Shown here piece after piece: positions 34,525 through 46,441 of a DNA stretch of 64,000 bases. This DNA is from Lumbricus terrestris. Taxonomy: Eukaryota > Annelida > Clitellata > Crassiclitellata > Lumbricidae. The notes under the pieces were generated by a model. It was not told the origin of the DNA and searched no databases. It saw only the letters and a list, made by a program, of their open reading frames with translations. The stretch is from contig OX457053.1 of the NCBI GenBank assembly GCA_949752735.1, positions 6,216,635 to 6,280,634 on the forward strand, given 5' to 3'. Both the position numbers and the translations under genes were made by a program. Each line of letters starts with the position of its first letter. The first letter of the stretch is position 1.

Positions 34525-35367
34525 CAGTGATGCCACAGCTGGTTTTTTTTCACTAGATCTGGGTTTTTTGGCCTTGGTCTGGGTTTCTGGGTTTTTTTGG
34601 GCAAGATCTGGGTTTATTTTGGTGAGTTGACATTTTGTACTTACAACACATGATTATTCTGTGAAATTCAATGTAAAATGGTTGTGATACATAATTTTCC
34701 ACTAATTTTAATTTTAAACTCCACAATCAAGATCTCATGTTGTCAATTCACAAATAATTTATAACCTGAAGAATGGTTCTGCACAGAAATAAACCATTTT
34801 GACATTTCAAAAGAGGTCAGGTTACTTGTCTCTTTCCTTGTAAAGCCGTACTACATCTATAACATGCATATACAGTACTGTTATACACAGTAGGTCAGGT
34901 TCCATCCTCTAGTGGTATAAATTAAATATATAATATTAGCCAAGTTGTTGCAGAGTATTAATGTTCTAGGTGGTTAAAACGTTGGATTGTTGGTGTATTA
35001 AGAAAATTTGGCTGTAAAACTCGGACAACTTTAAAACTTTGTAAGCTTAAGCCACGTGTGTTATGTGCTTACGATTCTGGAATACTCGACCCGCTGCGCA
35101 TGCGCACACGAATATATCGATTAAGCTTATTGTCAGTATGGATTTCGAGTCTCTGACAACTTTGACAATTTATATATTTAAAGTTGTAATTACATTTTAT
35201 TCGACTCTTTTGACGAACATTTTGTTAACCCTCATACGAACAAGCTAAAAATCAGCTTAATTTGAACAAAGGGGGCCTAAAATAGCCTATATAAATAGTC
35301 TGGGTTTTTCTGGGGGGTTTTTATGAGGAAATCTGGGTTTATTTCTGGAACCTCAGTGGCAACACTG
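34525..35367. mobile_element. hAT-type non-autonomous element upstream of the NAT gene
   Basis: 843 bp from CAGTGATGCCACAGC to AGTGGCAACACTG with a perfect 8-bp target duplication CTCCTTGG at 34517-34524 and 35368-35375. Both subterminal regions contain repeated ATCTGGGTTT blocks. The interior is AT-rich and non-coding. It ends 294 bp before the NAT start codon, so it may lie in or next to that promoter. Confidence 0.9.
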
Positions 35368-35494
35368 CTCCTTGGACCTTGTACGAAGGTGTCGCAGATT
35401 GTTGCGATGTTGGACGTAAAAACTTTGCAAACGTGACTAATACTCTTATTATTGTATGATTAGAAGTTTACCTTGAAATTGGGACTCTAGTACG

Positions 35495-35507
35495 GTTAAA
35501 GGTTAAC
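35495..35507 (+). promoter_or_regulatory. Palindromic HNF1-like site upstream of NAT
   Basis: GTTAAAGGTTAAC: two inverted GTTAA half-sites with a 3-bp spacer, the geometry of HNF1 sites, about 155 bp before the start codon. Function is inference only. Confidence 0.25.
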
Positions 35508-35661
35508 ATCTTAAGCGAAGAACGGGCAACAAGGTGCTTGATTACCGATTAATTAACGCGCCTACAAAGTTGCAAGGACTGCTTGTGATGGTCTTGTTGG
35601 TGTTTACAATTATTCAGTGTGTTGTTTATACAATTCGATTTTGAAATCACAGCCGGCAATC

Positions 35662-35893
35662 ATGTTGTCCCTGTCGCGTGAAGAGGCCTTGCATTTTGTA
35701 ACCGAGAGACTGGAAGTGAAAGAAGTGGAGAGGAAGTTTGGTGAAGACAAACTGCGTGTGCTGAACGAGATGATTTTTGCCTTCCACAATAACGTTCCTT
35801 TCCAAACGCTGACCAACATGGCCATTAGCCCCGACGTCAGAAACATTCCAAGCGCCGATGAAATTAAAGATGATCTTTTCAGTGGCAGAGGAG
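35662..35893 (+). CDS. NAT exon 1
   Basis: Encodes residues 1-77 plus the first base of Gly78. It ends at a GTAAGT donor (35894), phase 1. It contains VPFQTL and the start of the RGG active-site loop, so the intron splits the loop two residues before the catalytic cysteine. Confidence 0.85.
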
Positions 35894-36194
35894 GTAAGTT
35901 GTTTCATCTTCATGTCGGTCAGCGACTTTAGAAACAACCGTGTCCTGATAATGGCACTGTAGAAGTTTAGGCGACTTCTTAACCGTGTAAGCCGGACTTG
36001 AGAGGATTTTTGAAATCGCAATGTACATGTTTCAATTAGCCAACTTATGCTGCAGAATTGTATTTGATATCAATAAGTGAGAGTGAGAGGTTCTTACAGG
36101 TGCTATTTTTAATTCACATATATACGTACGTACATACATACATACATACATACATACATACATACGTACGTATGTACATACATACATACATACA

Positions 36195-36225
<31 letters not shown>

Positions 36226-37986
36226 CATACATACATACATGCAGTCGTAAGTACATTAATATGTATAATTGTATTTGCACACATGCACCTACTTCCTGGG
36301 ACTATGTACTAGAGTTGGAGGTGCCTCTGAGTGGTTCCCTTGAAGATTCCCTCTAGAAGTTCCTGAATGAATGAGTGTTTGCATGCATTCTATATATTCT
36401 CTATTTTCATCTCGTTGGGTTGTAACTGATTTCGACTCTTTATTTCAGGTTTGTGTACCGCCCAGAACGGCTTCTTCAACGCCGTGCTGGTCGCCCTAGG
36501 CTACGATGCGTACACAACGGGAGGTAAGATGTGGAATGGCGACCTCTTCACGCACGTCATCATCATAGTTCAAAGCGTCTGTCAGCTGGACGACATCTTT
36601 CTGGTCGATGTGGGGTTAGGTTACCCAACATTGAAGGCAGTCCCTCTTGACTTCGAGGTGGAGTCACCGACAGTTGTCGAGATGATCTGGTGGGGGAAGT
36701 TCGTGCGGTTACCCGCAGAACCCGGGGAGACGCGTCACCACCCATGCTTTGTTCGTCAGCGAAAGCCTCAGTGTCCTGCCGAGCTGCGGAATTTCGGATT
36801 CGGCCACCGGGAATTACCGGACGAGTGGAACAATATCTACAAGTTCAGCTTAGAACCGTGCCCGTTTGAAGAGCTGTGTGAGGTTGTGAATATACATGTG
36901 AGTATAACTATGTGTGAGGCGAACATTGAATAATACAGATTGCCGATTATTTATCGGATCTCTGCTTTGGAGTGGCGTGTCCCCCTAGTCTGCTGCTCCT
37001 TTACATTTGCAAGAGCTCTGTGACTCTACTTTGGTTGTTCAGGGGCGTCGTGCTCTACATTCCTCCAATCAAGTTTATGGGGATTTCGCTAATTCAGATC
37101 ACTATTTGACCGTTTTACTTAGTGTAAGCTGTGTCATTTGCTTGTTGATTAAAATTAAATTGGATAAACAAGGTTTTCAATTTTAAACTGTAGTACAAGA
37201 TGTAACAAAGTTCATTTATATTTCACTTAACTTTTTTTGTCGGTTTTCCATTTTTTTAAGGTTAAAATCTTGAATTAAAAAAACTGCCATTTTTTCCGTT
37301 TTTTTATTTCATCTCCATCTTTTTTACATCTATAGATGGCATCACTCTACATTCTTGATTATTATTATTTAGGAAATTTCGTATAGCACCTCTTCAAGGT
37401 AGGCTACTCAGAAGCGCTCCCAGCCCAACCACGGCTAAATAGGACAGTTTTGAAATTCTTCAGGAACAGAGTGGAGTATACCACTGGGCAATAGGCGCAG
37501 TGTGACAGGGAGACCAATCCACTTTGTGGGACCAGCGACCAAGAAAGAACGACGCTGTCAAATAACAGTCTGTGAGCGGGAACTAGAAGCTCAGCTTGAT
37601 CTGCTCTGATTGGTGGATTGACACTGGAACCCAAGGTGGAACAATAGAGTTCTTGTGTACGCTTGAGAACGTGAGGTGGTAGAGAGTTCCTTTCAACTGA
37701 CCAAAATATGTTTTCAATCTTCTTTCAGATTTACAAGAACGTCTCTCACGTGCTTAGTCGCACGCTGCGCGTTGTTCAGTGGAGTAACGGTCGGGCGACG
37801 ACCGTCATTAACAACCACATCTTCCGGGAAGGGGAAGACGGTCAAGGTCGGTCCATTCTCCTCGAGCCCGACGAGGAGATCGTGGCCACCATTCACCGAG
37901 AGTTTCCCGTCTTCGACGAGGACTTGATTACGTCGGCGGTAAAGCAATGGAGGTGTTTGCTGTGTAATAAGGTTGCCACTCCATAA
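35662..37986 (+). CDS. Arylamine N-acetyltransferase gene (three exons, 312 aa)
   Basis: Exons 35662-35893, 36449-36897 and 37729-37986 join in frame (939 nt with stop; vertebrate NATs are about 290 residues). The family moves an acetyl group from acetyl-CoA, through a cysteine thioester, to arylamines and hydrazines in the cytosol. The catalytic triad is visible: Cys80 in GRGGLCTAQN (family pattern RGGxCxxxN), His113 in LFTHVIIIV and Asp131 in FLVDVGLGY. The upstream VPFQTL matches the family's VPFENL. The C-terminal IYKNVSHVLSRTLRVVQW and INNHIFREGE fit the last domain. The ATG has A at -3; an in-frame GTG further upstream is unlikely to be used. All junctions are GT-AG. Intron 1 holds a CATA microsatellite; intron 2 holds an inverted-repeat element and a LINE fragment. 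The nearest clean AATAAA is at 38832. Confidence 0.9.
36122..36241. repeat. (CATA)n microsatellite in NAT intron 1
   Basis: CATA units with CGTACGTATG interruptions that make a small palindrome near 36165-36176. Confidence 0.95.
36449..36897 (+). CDS. NAT exon 2 (catalytic core)
   Basis: Acceptor TTTATTTCAG precedes it; donor GTGAGT at 36898, phase 0. It carries Cys80, His113 and Asp131 and the WGKFVRLP segment. The frame would run on 36 bases past the donor to a stop; the homology stops at the donor. Confidence 0.88.
37197..37334. mobile_element. Short T-rich inverted-repeat element, copy 2
   Basis: AAGATGTAACAAAG to CTTTTTTACATCT, the counterpart of 1783-1908, in NAT intron 2. Confidence 0.42.
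37378..37690 (-). repeat. LINE 3' end in NAT intron 2
   Basis: A minus-strand frame ends FLKNFKTVLFSRGWAGSASE then a stop (37404), the same C-terminus as the frame at 58410. It is followed by the shared tail (TTGAAGAGGTGCTATACG) and AATAATAATAAT. Upstream sequence is decayed. Confidence 0.72.
37729..37986 (+). CDS. NAT exon 3 (C-terminal domain)
   Basis: Acceptor CAATCTTCTTTCAG, phase 0. It encodes 85 residues from IYKNVSHVL to CNKVATP and the TAA stop at 37984-37986. The reading EEIVATIHREFPVFDEDLI corresponds to the helix near the end of NAT proteins. Confidence 0.85.
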   Translation: MYKNVSHVLSRTLRVVQWSNGRATTVINNHIFREGEDGQGRSILLEPDEEIVATIHREFPVFDEDLITSAVKQWRCLLCNKVATP

Positions 37987-38837
37987 TATCGGATGTTCGA
38001 CTATTCAGTGCTGAGTGGCTGACCCCTCCCATGCGAGGGATTAATTCCAGCCAGAAGGAAAAGGAGAAGATTCACTGCTGTAACGGTCGTTTGTCTCCAG
38101 GACAGTGTTGATTTTTTATGTTTTTGTCTACACAGTTTTTTGTCGTAACATGATTATTTATATACAGTTATACACTGATTTCTTTGTAGTCATTTCAGTT
38201 GTACCTTCCATGCGTAATAAGCGTAATTACATTACAGCTTAATAATGAACTTAAGGTGATATTTGTATTTTAGAGTGTTCCATGTGGAACTTTATTGGCA
38301 CAATGTTCCATTATTTTAGGCTATGGATCTGGCAAAGAATGGGTTACAGAGACCTGGTGGCAGCAAGTTACACTGTGCATTATTGTGATTATTTTTGACC
38401 TTTGAGATTTGTGAATTGCGTGAGAGGCGCTAATTTCTGCTTCTATTTCTAAATATCTTACCTTTATTCTACCATTAATCTGCTATTGTACTATTTTGAT
38501 TATTTTTAACCTGTGAGATTTACGAATTGCCTGAAAAGTGTTAATTCTGCTTCTATTTATATATATTTTCCTTTTATTCTACACTTACACTTACTTATTC
38601 TACAATTAATCTACTATTTTACTATTATAATTATTATTCTAGCACTGGTAAATAAGCTAGTTTCATTGGCATGGTGCTATTGTCGTACTTAAATTGTTTC
38701 TTTAAACCAACATTTGCAAATGCAGGTATTATTCATGTAATTAATTATTTTTGTATGATTGCATTACAGTTATAAATGTAAATGTGCTCGCTTTAATTTA
38801 GCAGCCATATGACATCGACGCTGCATTGTTCAATAAA
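37987..38837 (+). other. Probable NAT 3' UTR and poly(A) signal
   Basis: No open frame. The AT-rich stretch includes a diverged direct duplication (TTTGTGAATTGC/TTACGAATTGC blocks at 38410 and 38518). The first canonical AATAAA is at 38832-38837. Confidence 0.45.
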
Positions 38838-38878
38838 TTGATTGAATGCTCCTTTATTGCCTCCACTTTACATTTCAG

Positions 38879-38936
38879 CAGTTGCCCTGCCATGTATGCA
38901 GTTGCCCTGCCATGTATGCAGTTGCCCCGCCATGTA
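38879..38936. repeat. 20-bp tandem repeat, three copies
   Basis: GCAGTTGCCCTGCCATGTAT repeated three times with one change. Confidence 0.93.
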
Positions 38937-39124
38937 TGGTGCCCGTGTATGGACTGTGCAGTCCAAGATCTATTGGCATGAACGCAGATTGGAAGTCTTG
39001 CACTTTTCACTTGATACTGCCCGGCACATTGGTGATCGGCGTGATTATATTAACTTGTGCTTTTGAATCTTCGTAGAGTAATGATGATAGTGGATTGATG
39101 TAGGAAATGGTCACTGATTTTGAA

Positions 39125-39320
39125 TTTCATTCCTTGAATTGCGCTCTTTGAATTATGTTCTTCGAATTGCATTCTTTGAATTGCGTTCTTTGAATTGCAT
39201 TCTTTGAATCGTGTTCCTTGAATTGCATTTTCTGAATTACGTTCTCTGATTTTTTTTATTGTTTTCTTTTAAAATTATGTTCTTTGAATTGCAAGTACTG
39301 AATTGCATTCTTTGAATTCC
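39125..39320. repeat. Degenerate 15-bp tandem repeat
   Basis: GAATTGCATTCTTT and GAATTGCGTTCTTT units, about twelve, progressively decayed. 39340-40090 beyond it has a small (TG)n and nothing else recognised. Confidence 0.85.
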
Positions 39321-40094
39321 ATTCTCTGGCATCTGTGTGTGTGTGTGTGTTTGAGTGTGTTTGTTTGAGTGTGTTTGTTGGTATGAGCCACAGCGTAGAA
39401 ACTGGTGTGGGATAGAGATTATTGTGCAGGTTATTGTTGACCGCACGGGTACCATACAATTTACTTGTCTTGTCTTTATGTTAGATGATCCTTGCAAGTG
39501 CTAGTGATTTCTAAGTAGCTAAGGGGCTAGCATGTAACCTTTGCTCTTTGCTTTATGGGTCGTTCAATGAAGCGTACACAATACACAGAGACTTGAGTCA
39601 TGCAATTTCTCAGAAGAACTGCGAAGTCGCTCAGCTGCTGGTTTGTGGTCTGGAATCTATCGTCAATAATGATAAGTATTGAATTGCAAACGGGTATTTC
39701 TAATAGTGTGTGTGTCTGCTCCACTGATGAATAATTCATTCGCACGTGATTTGATGAGTTTTTACGTAGGAGTGGTAATTACCAACGAGTCATGGGCAAT
39801 TGTCGTGGGCAATTACCCTGTTCAATGATATTAAGACTGCCCATCTAACAGCACTTACTGCAATTATAGGTAATCAAATTGTACTTTTATATATATTATG
39901 TAGCATGTGTAAATTCCTATTCGTGTATGAACATTGTATATGTGTATGAATTTATGAAGCCCTATCATCTTTCACGGCAGATTGTGTTGTCATCTGATCA
40001 AATCAAATAGTCGTCAGTTATAACTGGAACTGAAGCGAGGAAAATGTTCAAAAAGTGTATACAGTGTTGTAGAAGTTTGCTTGTATGTGCACTT

Positions 40095-40292
40095 GTTATG
40101 GCAGCCCTTCAAGCTCACTACTCAGAGGCGCTCCCGACTACAGAGCGAACACTGCATCGGAGTTTCACGCCGAAGTGCTGAGCAGTTGCGAGTGAAGGAC
40201 TTGCCCATGGTTCCTACGCGGCGACTTGAGGTGGATTCGAACCTGCAACCCTTCGGCTGCAAGGCGACGAACATACCCACTACACCTCATGA
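40095..40292 (-). repeat. tRNA-derived SINE with LINE tail
   Basis: Minus strand: a tRNA-like head with B box GGTTCGAATCC (RC near 40232-40242) and a body with GCAAGTCCTTCACTCGC. The 3' end GGGAGCGCCTCTGAGTAG is shared with the LINE at 58410. A clear example of a SINE carrying its partner LINE's 3' end. Confidence 0.72.
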
Positions 40293-40859
40293 AGAAGTGT
40301 GTACAGTTTTAGGAATAGTTGTAGAAATTCCCCACTTACCATATAGTTCTTCCTGTTGTATACGTAGTGTTGGGATAATGACAAGAGACGGTGCTGTATT
40401 CACATTCCGTTTGCAATGTATGTGTGTTTTTTTTGCTGCCAGTGCTGTAACCGGTCAATTAAAAATTATAATCCGTGGTATGTTGTTGTGTCTATAGCTG
40501 ACATGATTTGTCGTTGAGCGTTGTGAGAGGGTTCTGGCGGGGGGTGTGTTAGAAATATATTCAAGTGTAGTTTGATGCTATGAGTTTGATACATGACATT
40601 GTGTTACTACATTTGAACTACTGTCTATGTAGCTTCTGTATTGAATGCACAAAGAATCGGTTGATGTGCCAGACCAGGGTTTTAATTGGGGAAAATATCC
40701 AAATGTTAGTTTCAGGACTTAACTACGTCTTATGGTTCATGTCTCCCATCTACGTTACCCTGTCTTGGGTCTGGCACCTCCAGAAGACAGCAGCTGAGTA
40801 AATGGGTCCACAGAGGCAGAGAGAGACAGCCAAGTGAAGGATGGATGGATAATCTGGTT

Positions 40860-40860
<1 letters not shown>

Positions 40861-40915
<55 letters not shown>

Positions 40916-40916
40916 C
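40861..40916. repeat. (AC)n-(AT)n microsatellite
   Basis: AC dinucleotides passing into AT. 40300-40860 holds nothing else recognised. Confidence 0.95.
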
Positions 40917-41587
40917 AGACAGGCAGAAAAAATACAGACAGACATTTAGACAGATCTACAGGCTTATAGACAGACGTACAGACAGGTAGAAAGACATAGA
41001 GATGAAAACGGCCCAGCCCATTATCCACTCTATGCTTTCCATAATTTCCTAGCTTTTGATGCGTTTGTTTTGTATGAAGCATTTCTACTGTTCGTTGTTC
41101 ATCATCTGCCACAGAGATAATTATTGGTTCATTCGTGTTTCTGCATGCATATGAGGCGGAAACTTCCACCTTGGTAGACAAAAGAAAACGGGTCAATAGC
41201 TCAGATGGGGGAGGGTGGGTCGACCATTAAGAACGGCTGTTCGGAGGAATGGGAGGGAGAGGTCACACAAAAATGGGGCAAATATGTAGACTCGGGGAAG
41301 GGGATATGTCGGCATAAGAATTTGGCAAGTAGGCCTACAGACGTGTTGTAGCCAAGCCTTTTATCCAGTAGGTAGCTTCTAGAGTTTAGAAACGTCTTAC
41401 GGGCCATTGGTGTCTCACCCGCTTTAACCAGCCTTGTGTCTGGCACTTCTCTTGTTTCAATACAAGTTGTGATTCTCTTTTACATCAAAATACACCACTC
41501 TGTAGTATTGTCATTGTATCGTAATCTCCAAACTTCTAAAGTGCTGCTCGAAAGCCAAATGCTGGGCACTAGCTCTATCCCACAGCG

Positions 41588-41960
41588 CTGCATCAAGTCA
41601 GAAGGGTTGTCGAAGAGTAGTGCGAAGGAGGTCAGAATTCGGTTGCTAAAGGATCAGATGTGGCAGAGTAGCTGTTAATGTAGGTGGCGTTTTGGTCGAG
41701 AATTAGAAGGTGGAGGATCAGCTGAGACAGGTAAGGGTTCTTGAAGAGATGTGACTTATTTCGAATGGAAAGCCATAGGGGTGATTAATAGAGGAGCCCA
41801 GAGAAGGAATTTGGTGAGTGAGTGGTAATGATGGTGTAGCATAGTTGGCCCTGCGAGGTTGAAGGGTATCTTGCTGTTGGTTTTGTTATTCCCACCTACA
41901 AGGGCGAATCGGGGAGAGTAGTGCCAAATGGTGACAACAGAAGGGAGGGGTCCAAAGTGG
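41588..41960 (-). repeat. Retroposon family B, long copy
   Basis: GTCAGAAGGGTTGTCGAAG, GTGCGAAGGAGGTCAGAAT and GCAGAGTAGCTGTTAATG link it to 9310 and 10600, showing that those two are parts of one family. Confidence 0.5.
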
Positions 41961-43550
41961 ATGGCTAGTTGTGAGGTCGCTTTATGGACTATTTATTTTG
42001 TTCGTTTCCTTTGCAAGTCTCTTGTTTTGGTATTGCTGAACTGCTGGTGAACTTCGTGGTAGATGTCTTACTGAGTCAGTCAGCAACAATTTATTATGCT
42101 GTACTTCTTAAATACAAGCATGGCACCTTGTGTTTTTGCATTTAGCTAATTCCAAATATAACTTTAATGCCGATAATCTGTGATGTTCTTTTCTGCAGAC
42201 TTAAGTCCTGAAATTGGGCATTTTTTAAAACTGTGATTCGGATTTCATTGGTTAATGTTATTGACCATTTTTCCTGTTTATGCACATTACATATTTTTTA
42301 TCTTTATTCTTATTTTGATTATTGTGCTGCCGGTACTGAGTTGGTTAATGTCATTAAGAGAAAACTATATAATATTTCATGGATTGATGAAAACCTTGAG
42401 CTGATGAGAAGTTGTTCAGAGAAGTTCTCACGAATCACATCTTCTTGATTAAATTGCTTATTTTTTACTTTTAGAGGAACTGACTTTCTTTATCGTCTTC
42501 CGAAATAAGTTTTGTTTGACTTTGTTGTGAAAGATTATTTAAAGTTAGGCTACTGACTTTTAAAACCGTTTAGTTTGAATTTATTAGAATTCCCGTATAA
42601 ATATTACCGGTATGTCAATCTTTTGATGTGTTTGGTGTATTAACAGTATTATTCGAGGCATATTTTCTACAGATTGTTGAGTTATTGGTATGCTTGAAGC
42701 ATTGTTTTATTATGGATTTGTTTTACTATAAATTCAAGCACATGAGTGACACGCCGCACCCAAACACACAAAGTGACACAATGCTATGAATGACGGCAAG
42801 AAAGAAAGTTCGGAAAGTCAATTATAAATGGAAGACTTGTAATAATGAGAAATTCGTTTATATTCGACACAATATTGTTGGTTTAGGTCCATATTGTGGA
42901 CCCTATAGTGTTGGTTTAGGCCTACATTAGACCCTTTATAATTGTGGGTTGTTTCTGAACTTATAGAGGCACAGTGAAGTTGTGAACTAGGCTATGTTCA
43001 TTCTGGGTCTAATATCGAATATTATATCGATGTTAATATCGATGTTAGTCCCAGGTTCATTGTAACCATGCAAGTTTTACAGCTGTTGATGGGGAACCAT
43101 TGCCCAACTTCCACCTTCTTTAAGGCCTACAGCTCTACACATAGAGGTGACCTAGGGAACTAATTCTCACACAGCACTGTTCGTCAGGCGTGTTTTGTTA
43201 ATTTAAGAACGTTTTGACCAAAGCCGGGCCAGATTATGAAGTAATGTAATGTTACAGAGGGACTGTGGATTTCAACGATTAAATTAATGATTAATTTTTG
43301 TCTTTTTCAATATTAATATTTTTACTAATTTCATGATGTCGAGCAGCCATTTCCGGACTAAACAATGTTGGTGAGCAGTAATGCTGTGGACGTTTTAACT
43401 GTAAAATAATTAAGCAATTATTTTGCATTTGTCGCAAATGCTGAAGGAAAGATGCAAGATGGCGACGGAATTAATTTTGTTTTCATCGTAATAAACATTT
43501 CGATTGAATTTTTTGTTCGAAGAAAGTAGTAAATGAATCAATGACTACAT
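41961..43550. other. No recognised gene or repeat
   Basis: AT-rich sequence with short frames only. A small imperfect palindrome (AATATCGAATATTATATCGA) lies at about 43012. Confidence 0.45.
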
Positions 43551-43558
43551 TTTCTACG

Positions 43559-44369
43559 TAGGGCTGCCAACCGTCCCGGCAGTCCCGGAATCGGCCCTGT
43601 GCATCCCGGACGGATCTCAAAATGTCCCGGAATTTGTTGTAAAGATTCACTTGACATAAAGTTCTTATTTTGCACACTATATAACTCGGCAAGTCGCACG
43701 ATTTTTTTAGTTCTGCGATCAATTAGAATTATTAGACCTAACGTTGTTTGTTGAGCACTGAATGTTGGACATCGATAGATAAAAATATACAAAACATATT
43801 ACAAACCACTGACACTCAATAGCATATTGTGTCCTATGTAGGCCTACTGTCAGTCCATTCTAATGCTGCTTGAGAGATGACATGCTGATTTCTGCAACTT
43901 TTTGCCTCGACCCCAAGATAGTGTTCTGGAACTACTTAAAACTTGGCAGACTATAGGGCCTATGCCCTATGAGCTTAAGATAAGTTCTACTACCGGTCGA
44001 AAAAAACATTATTTAATAAATGGAGTAGTAATCATGTAATCTGCATGCATGGCGTGTAAGTGTGCAAGCCTATAGGCTATAGGTCTACCTATGAACTTTA
44101 TTCATGCTGATAAGTCTGATTGCTCTGACAGGTCTAGATAACTGCCTTCTTGAAGTTGCTTCTAATCTAAAATTTAAGCCAATTGTCTTTTGACAATTTA
44201 TCTGCAGAATTATTAACGAGTATTTTTTGTTGACTGTGGGCTAGATTCTATATTGGGCCGACTCAACATTTGTTACATTATGCGGTTATGTGAACAGTGT
44301 AAATTTTCAATGTCATATCGCGTGACTGTGGGCGTCCCGGAATGGCAAACTAAAAAGTTGGCAGCCCTA
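43559..44369. mobile_element. hAT-like element with TAGGGCTGCCAAC ends
   Basis: 811 bp from TAGGGCTGCCAACCGTCCC to AAGTTGGCAGCCCTA. The target duplication TTTCTACG / TTTCTACA matches at 7 of 8. GTCCCGGAAT-type blocks occur at both ends. No transposase frame. Confidence 0.85.
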
Positions 44370-44570
44370 TTTCTACAGTTTTTCACGCTTCAAGTAATAC
44401 AAACCAAACTAATTGAATGTAATCGATTAATTGTGATTAATCGGGTTAAATTAGTCAGTATTAGTTAGTCTCTCTGTGTGCGAATTTAATCAATTAATCG
44501 CGATTTAAAATCTTGATTAATCGGGTTCAATTAGTTTAATCAGTACCAGCCCGTATATAAGCACCAACAC

Positions 44571-44900
44571 TTTATAGCGCCTCTCAACTAATTGCCTGTC
44601 ACTGTGTGCACTGCTGTGCAGCTATTGGTATTGTAATGGTGCAGATCAGTAATCCCACTAGTTAACCTAAGAGGCAGCCAATGGTGTTAGCCTTGACAAA
44701 TGAGTAGTGCGGGTGGCCAGTCCTCTCCCTCATCCTACCATCGACAGCGTACTGTACATGCAGTCATTATGGCCGGGTTGGGTGGGGCGCAGGTTCGGCA
44801 GAAACTCAACTCAAATTTATGTAATTCCTCGGATATGAACCCCAACCTCTCGACTTAGTCCAGTGACTCGCAAGCCACTGGACTATCGAGTCATCATCCA
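44571..44900 (-). repeat. tRNA-derived SINE
   Basis: Minus strand: head GATAGTCCAGTGGCTTGCGA and B box region GGTTGGGGTTCATATCC, body, then tail GAGAGGCGCTATAAAG resembling the LINE tail. 44380-44560 to the left is AT-rich with GATTAATCG palindromic words. Confidence 0.6.
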
Positions 44901-45270
44901 GATTCATCCATACTAAGTAATGGACTAATGGACATGCAGATGAAGCCCATAGTTCGCGATTCTAGGCCCAATTCGGTTGCGGTCCAAGGTTCTGCATCAT
45001 GGCCATCTAAATGTAAATGTTTCCGTTTGCCTACTATAAATGGCCTTGACCTTGGTCATTTTTCATTGAATTGATCGGGGGAGATCCTTCACCCCCCACC
45101 CCCACCTGCGCCTTTGAATGGAAGTCGTGTAATTAATTTTTAGGTCCTCGTGTCCGGATCGTGCTAATCGGAAATATTAATAAAGTCTGAAATAATAATC
45201 CACAGTCGGAAAAAAGCGCACAGACGAGTATTATAGATGCAGGCTACAACTGTACACATGAAGTTAATGG

Positions 45271-45660
45271 CAGGGTTGCCAGATTTCAGAAAAACTTTGT
45301 CGCGAGATCACGGCATAAAAGTCGCCCAAAATCGCGAGAAAAACAGCTGACGCCTAATTGAACACGATAATTACTCAAAAGAGGCAGGTAAACAGCCAAG
45401 TGATAAGAAATGTAGGCCTAATATGAAAAAGTAAACACGGAAAATTAGCCTAATTAAAGAAATTAACGAAAACATTGTTAAATTAATCTTCGATACAGTA
45501 AATATGGGCCTACACAGTCCATTGGTTTCATAAAAAGCAGGGGCTTCTATCCCTATACAGTATACATGGCGGGCGCAGCTTGCGCCCAGTGAAAAATTTC
45601 CGTCGCGAGCGCTTTGAAAAGGAGCCCAACTGGCGCTTTTTGCGACGATCTGCCAACCCT
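45271..45660. mobile_element. hAT-like element with CAGGGTTGCCAGA ends
   Basis: 390 bp from CAGGGTTGCCAGATTTC to GACGATCTGCCAACCCT. Subterminal GTCGCGAG words occur on both sides in opposite orientation. The flanks share TAATG only, so the duplication is degraded. Confidence 0.68.
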
Positions 45661-45769
45661 TCGTAATGATGGCTAGAGGGATCAATGCAGAAAACTGGGC
45701 CAACGTACGCTGATAAGGCGCTGTCTTACTTATACACGCAGTCTTGAATATTCTTATATGATGGCTGGC

Positions 45770-45832
45770 TGACTTGGCTGGCTGTCTGGCTGGCTGGATG
45801 GATGGATGAATGGTTGGATGGATGGATGGATC
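45770..45832. repeat. (GGCT)n/(GGAT)n microsatellite
   Basis: GGCT units then GGAT units. 45840-46310 holds nothing else recognised. Confidence 0.93.
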
Positions 45833-46312
45833 CAGAGTTTAGCGACAGCCTATGACATCAAACCCGTTGCCGTCGAAAAAAAATTGTTTGGCCTGGGGTC
45901 AGCATGAACCGTGGCCTATTATAGTAAGAGCTTGGAGTTTTGGTATGGAATAATAACAATAGTGCAAGGAATTCCAGATTCTTAGTCTAAGTTTCCTTTA
46001 CCATTCAAACCGAGTAGGTCCTATGCATCATTTGCTAAAACTGAGGGAAGTTTGGTGCGTTAGATAAATGCTTTTTTATGCAGAAGTGATTCTAATCGCT
46101 GTCGTCGTAAATCTGTATAAAGCTTCAAAATTCTAAAGGGCAGTGGCTTATTCACGAGGGCCACAGGGTTGACTGCTGTCTGATGTGCTATTCTTTCCAA
46201 ATTATTGGCCTATCTATTAAACCACGTGTGGTAGTCCTAATTAAGCGCGCGCGGCAACACATAGACACGTACGTATACACACACCGACGTGCAATGCACG
46301 CGCCCACCCCCT

Positions 46313-46441
<129 letters not shown>

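Noticed and set aside
45371..45703. 110-codon minus-strand frame
   Set aside because: Lies mostly inside the hAT-like element at 45271-45660 and has no transposase motif.
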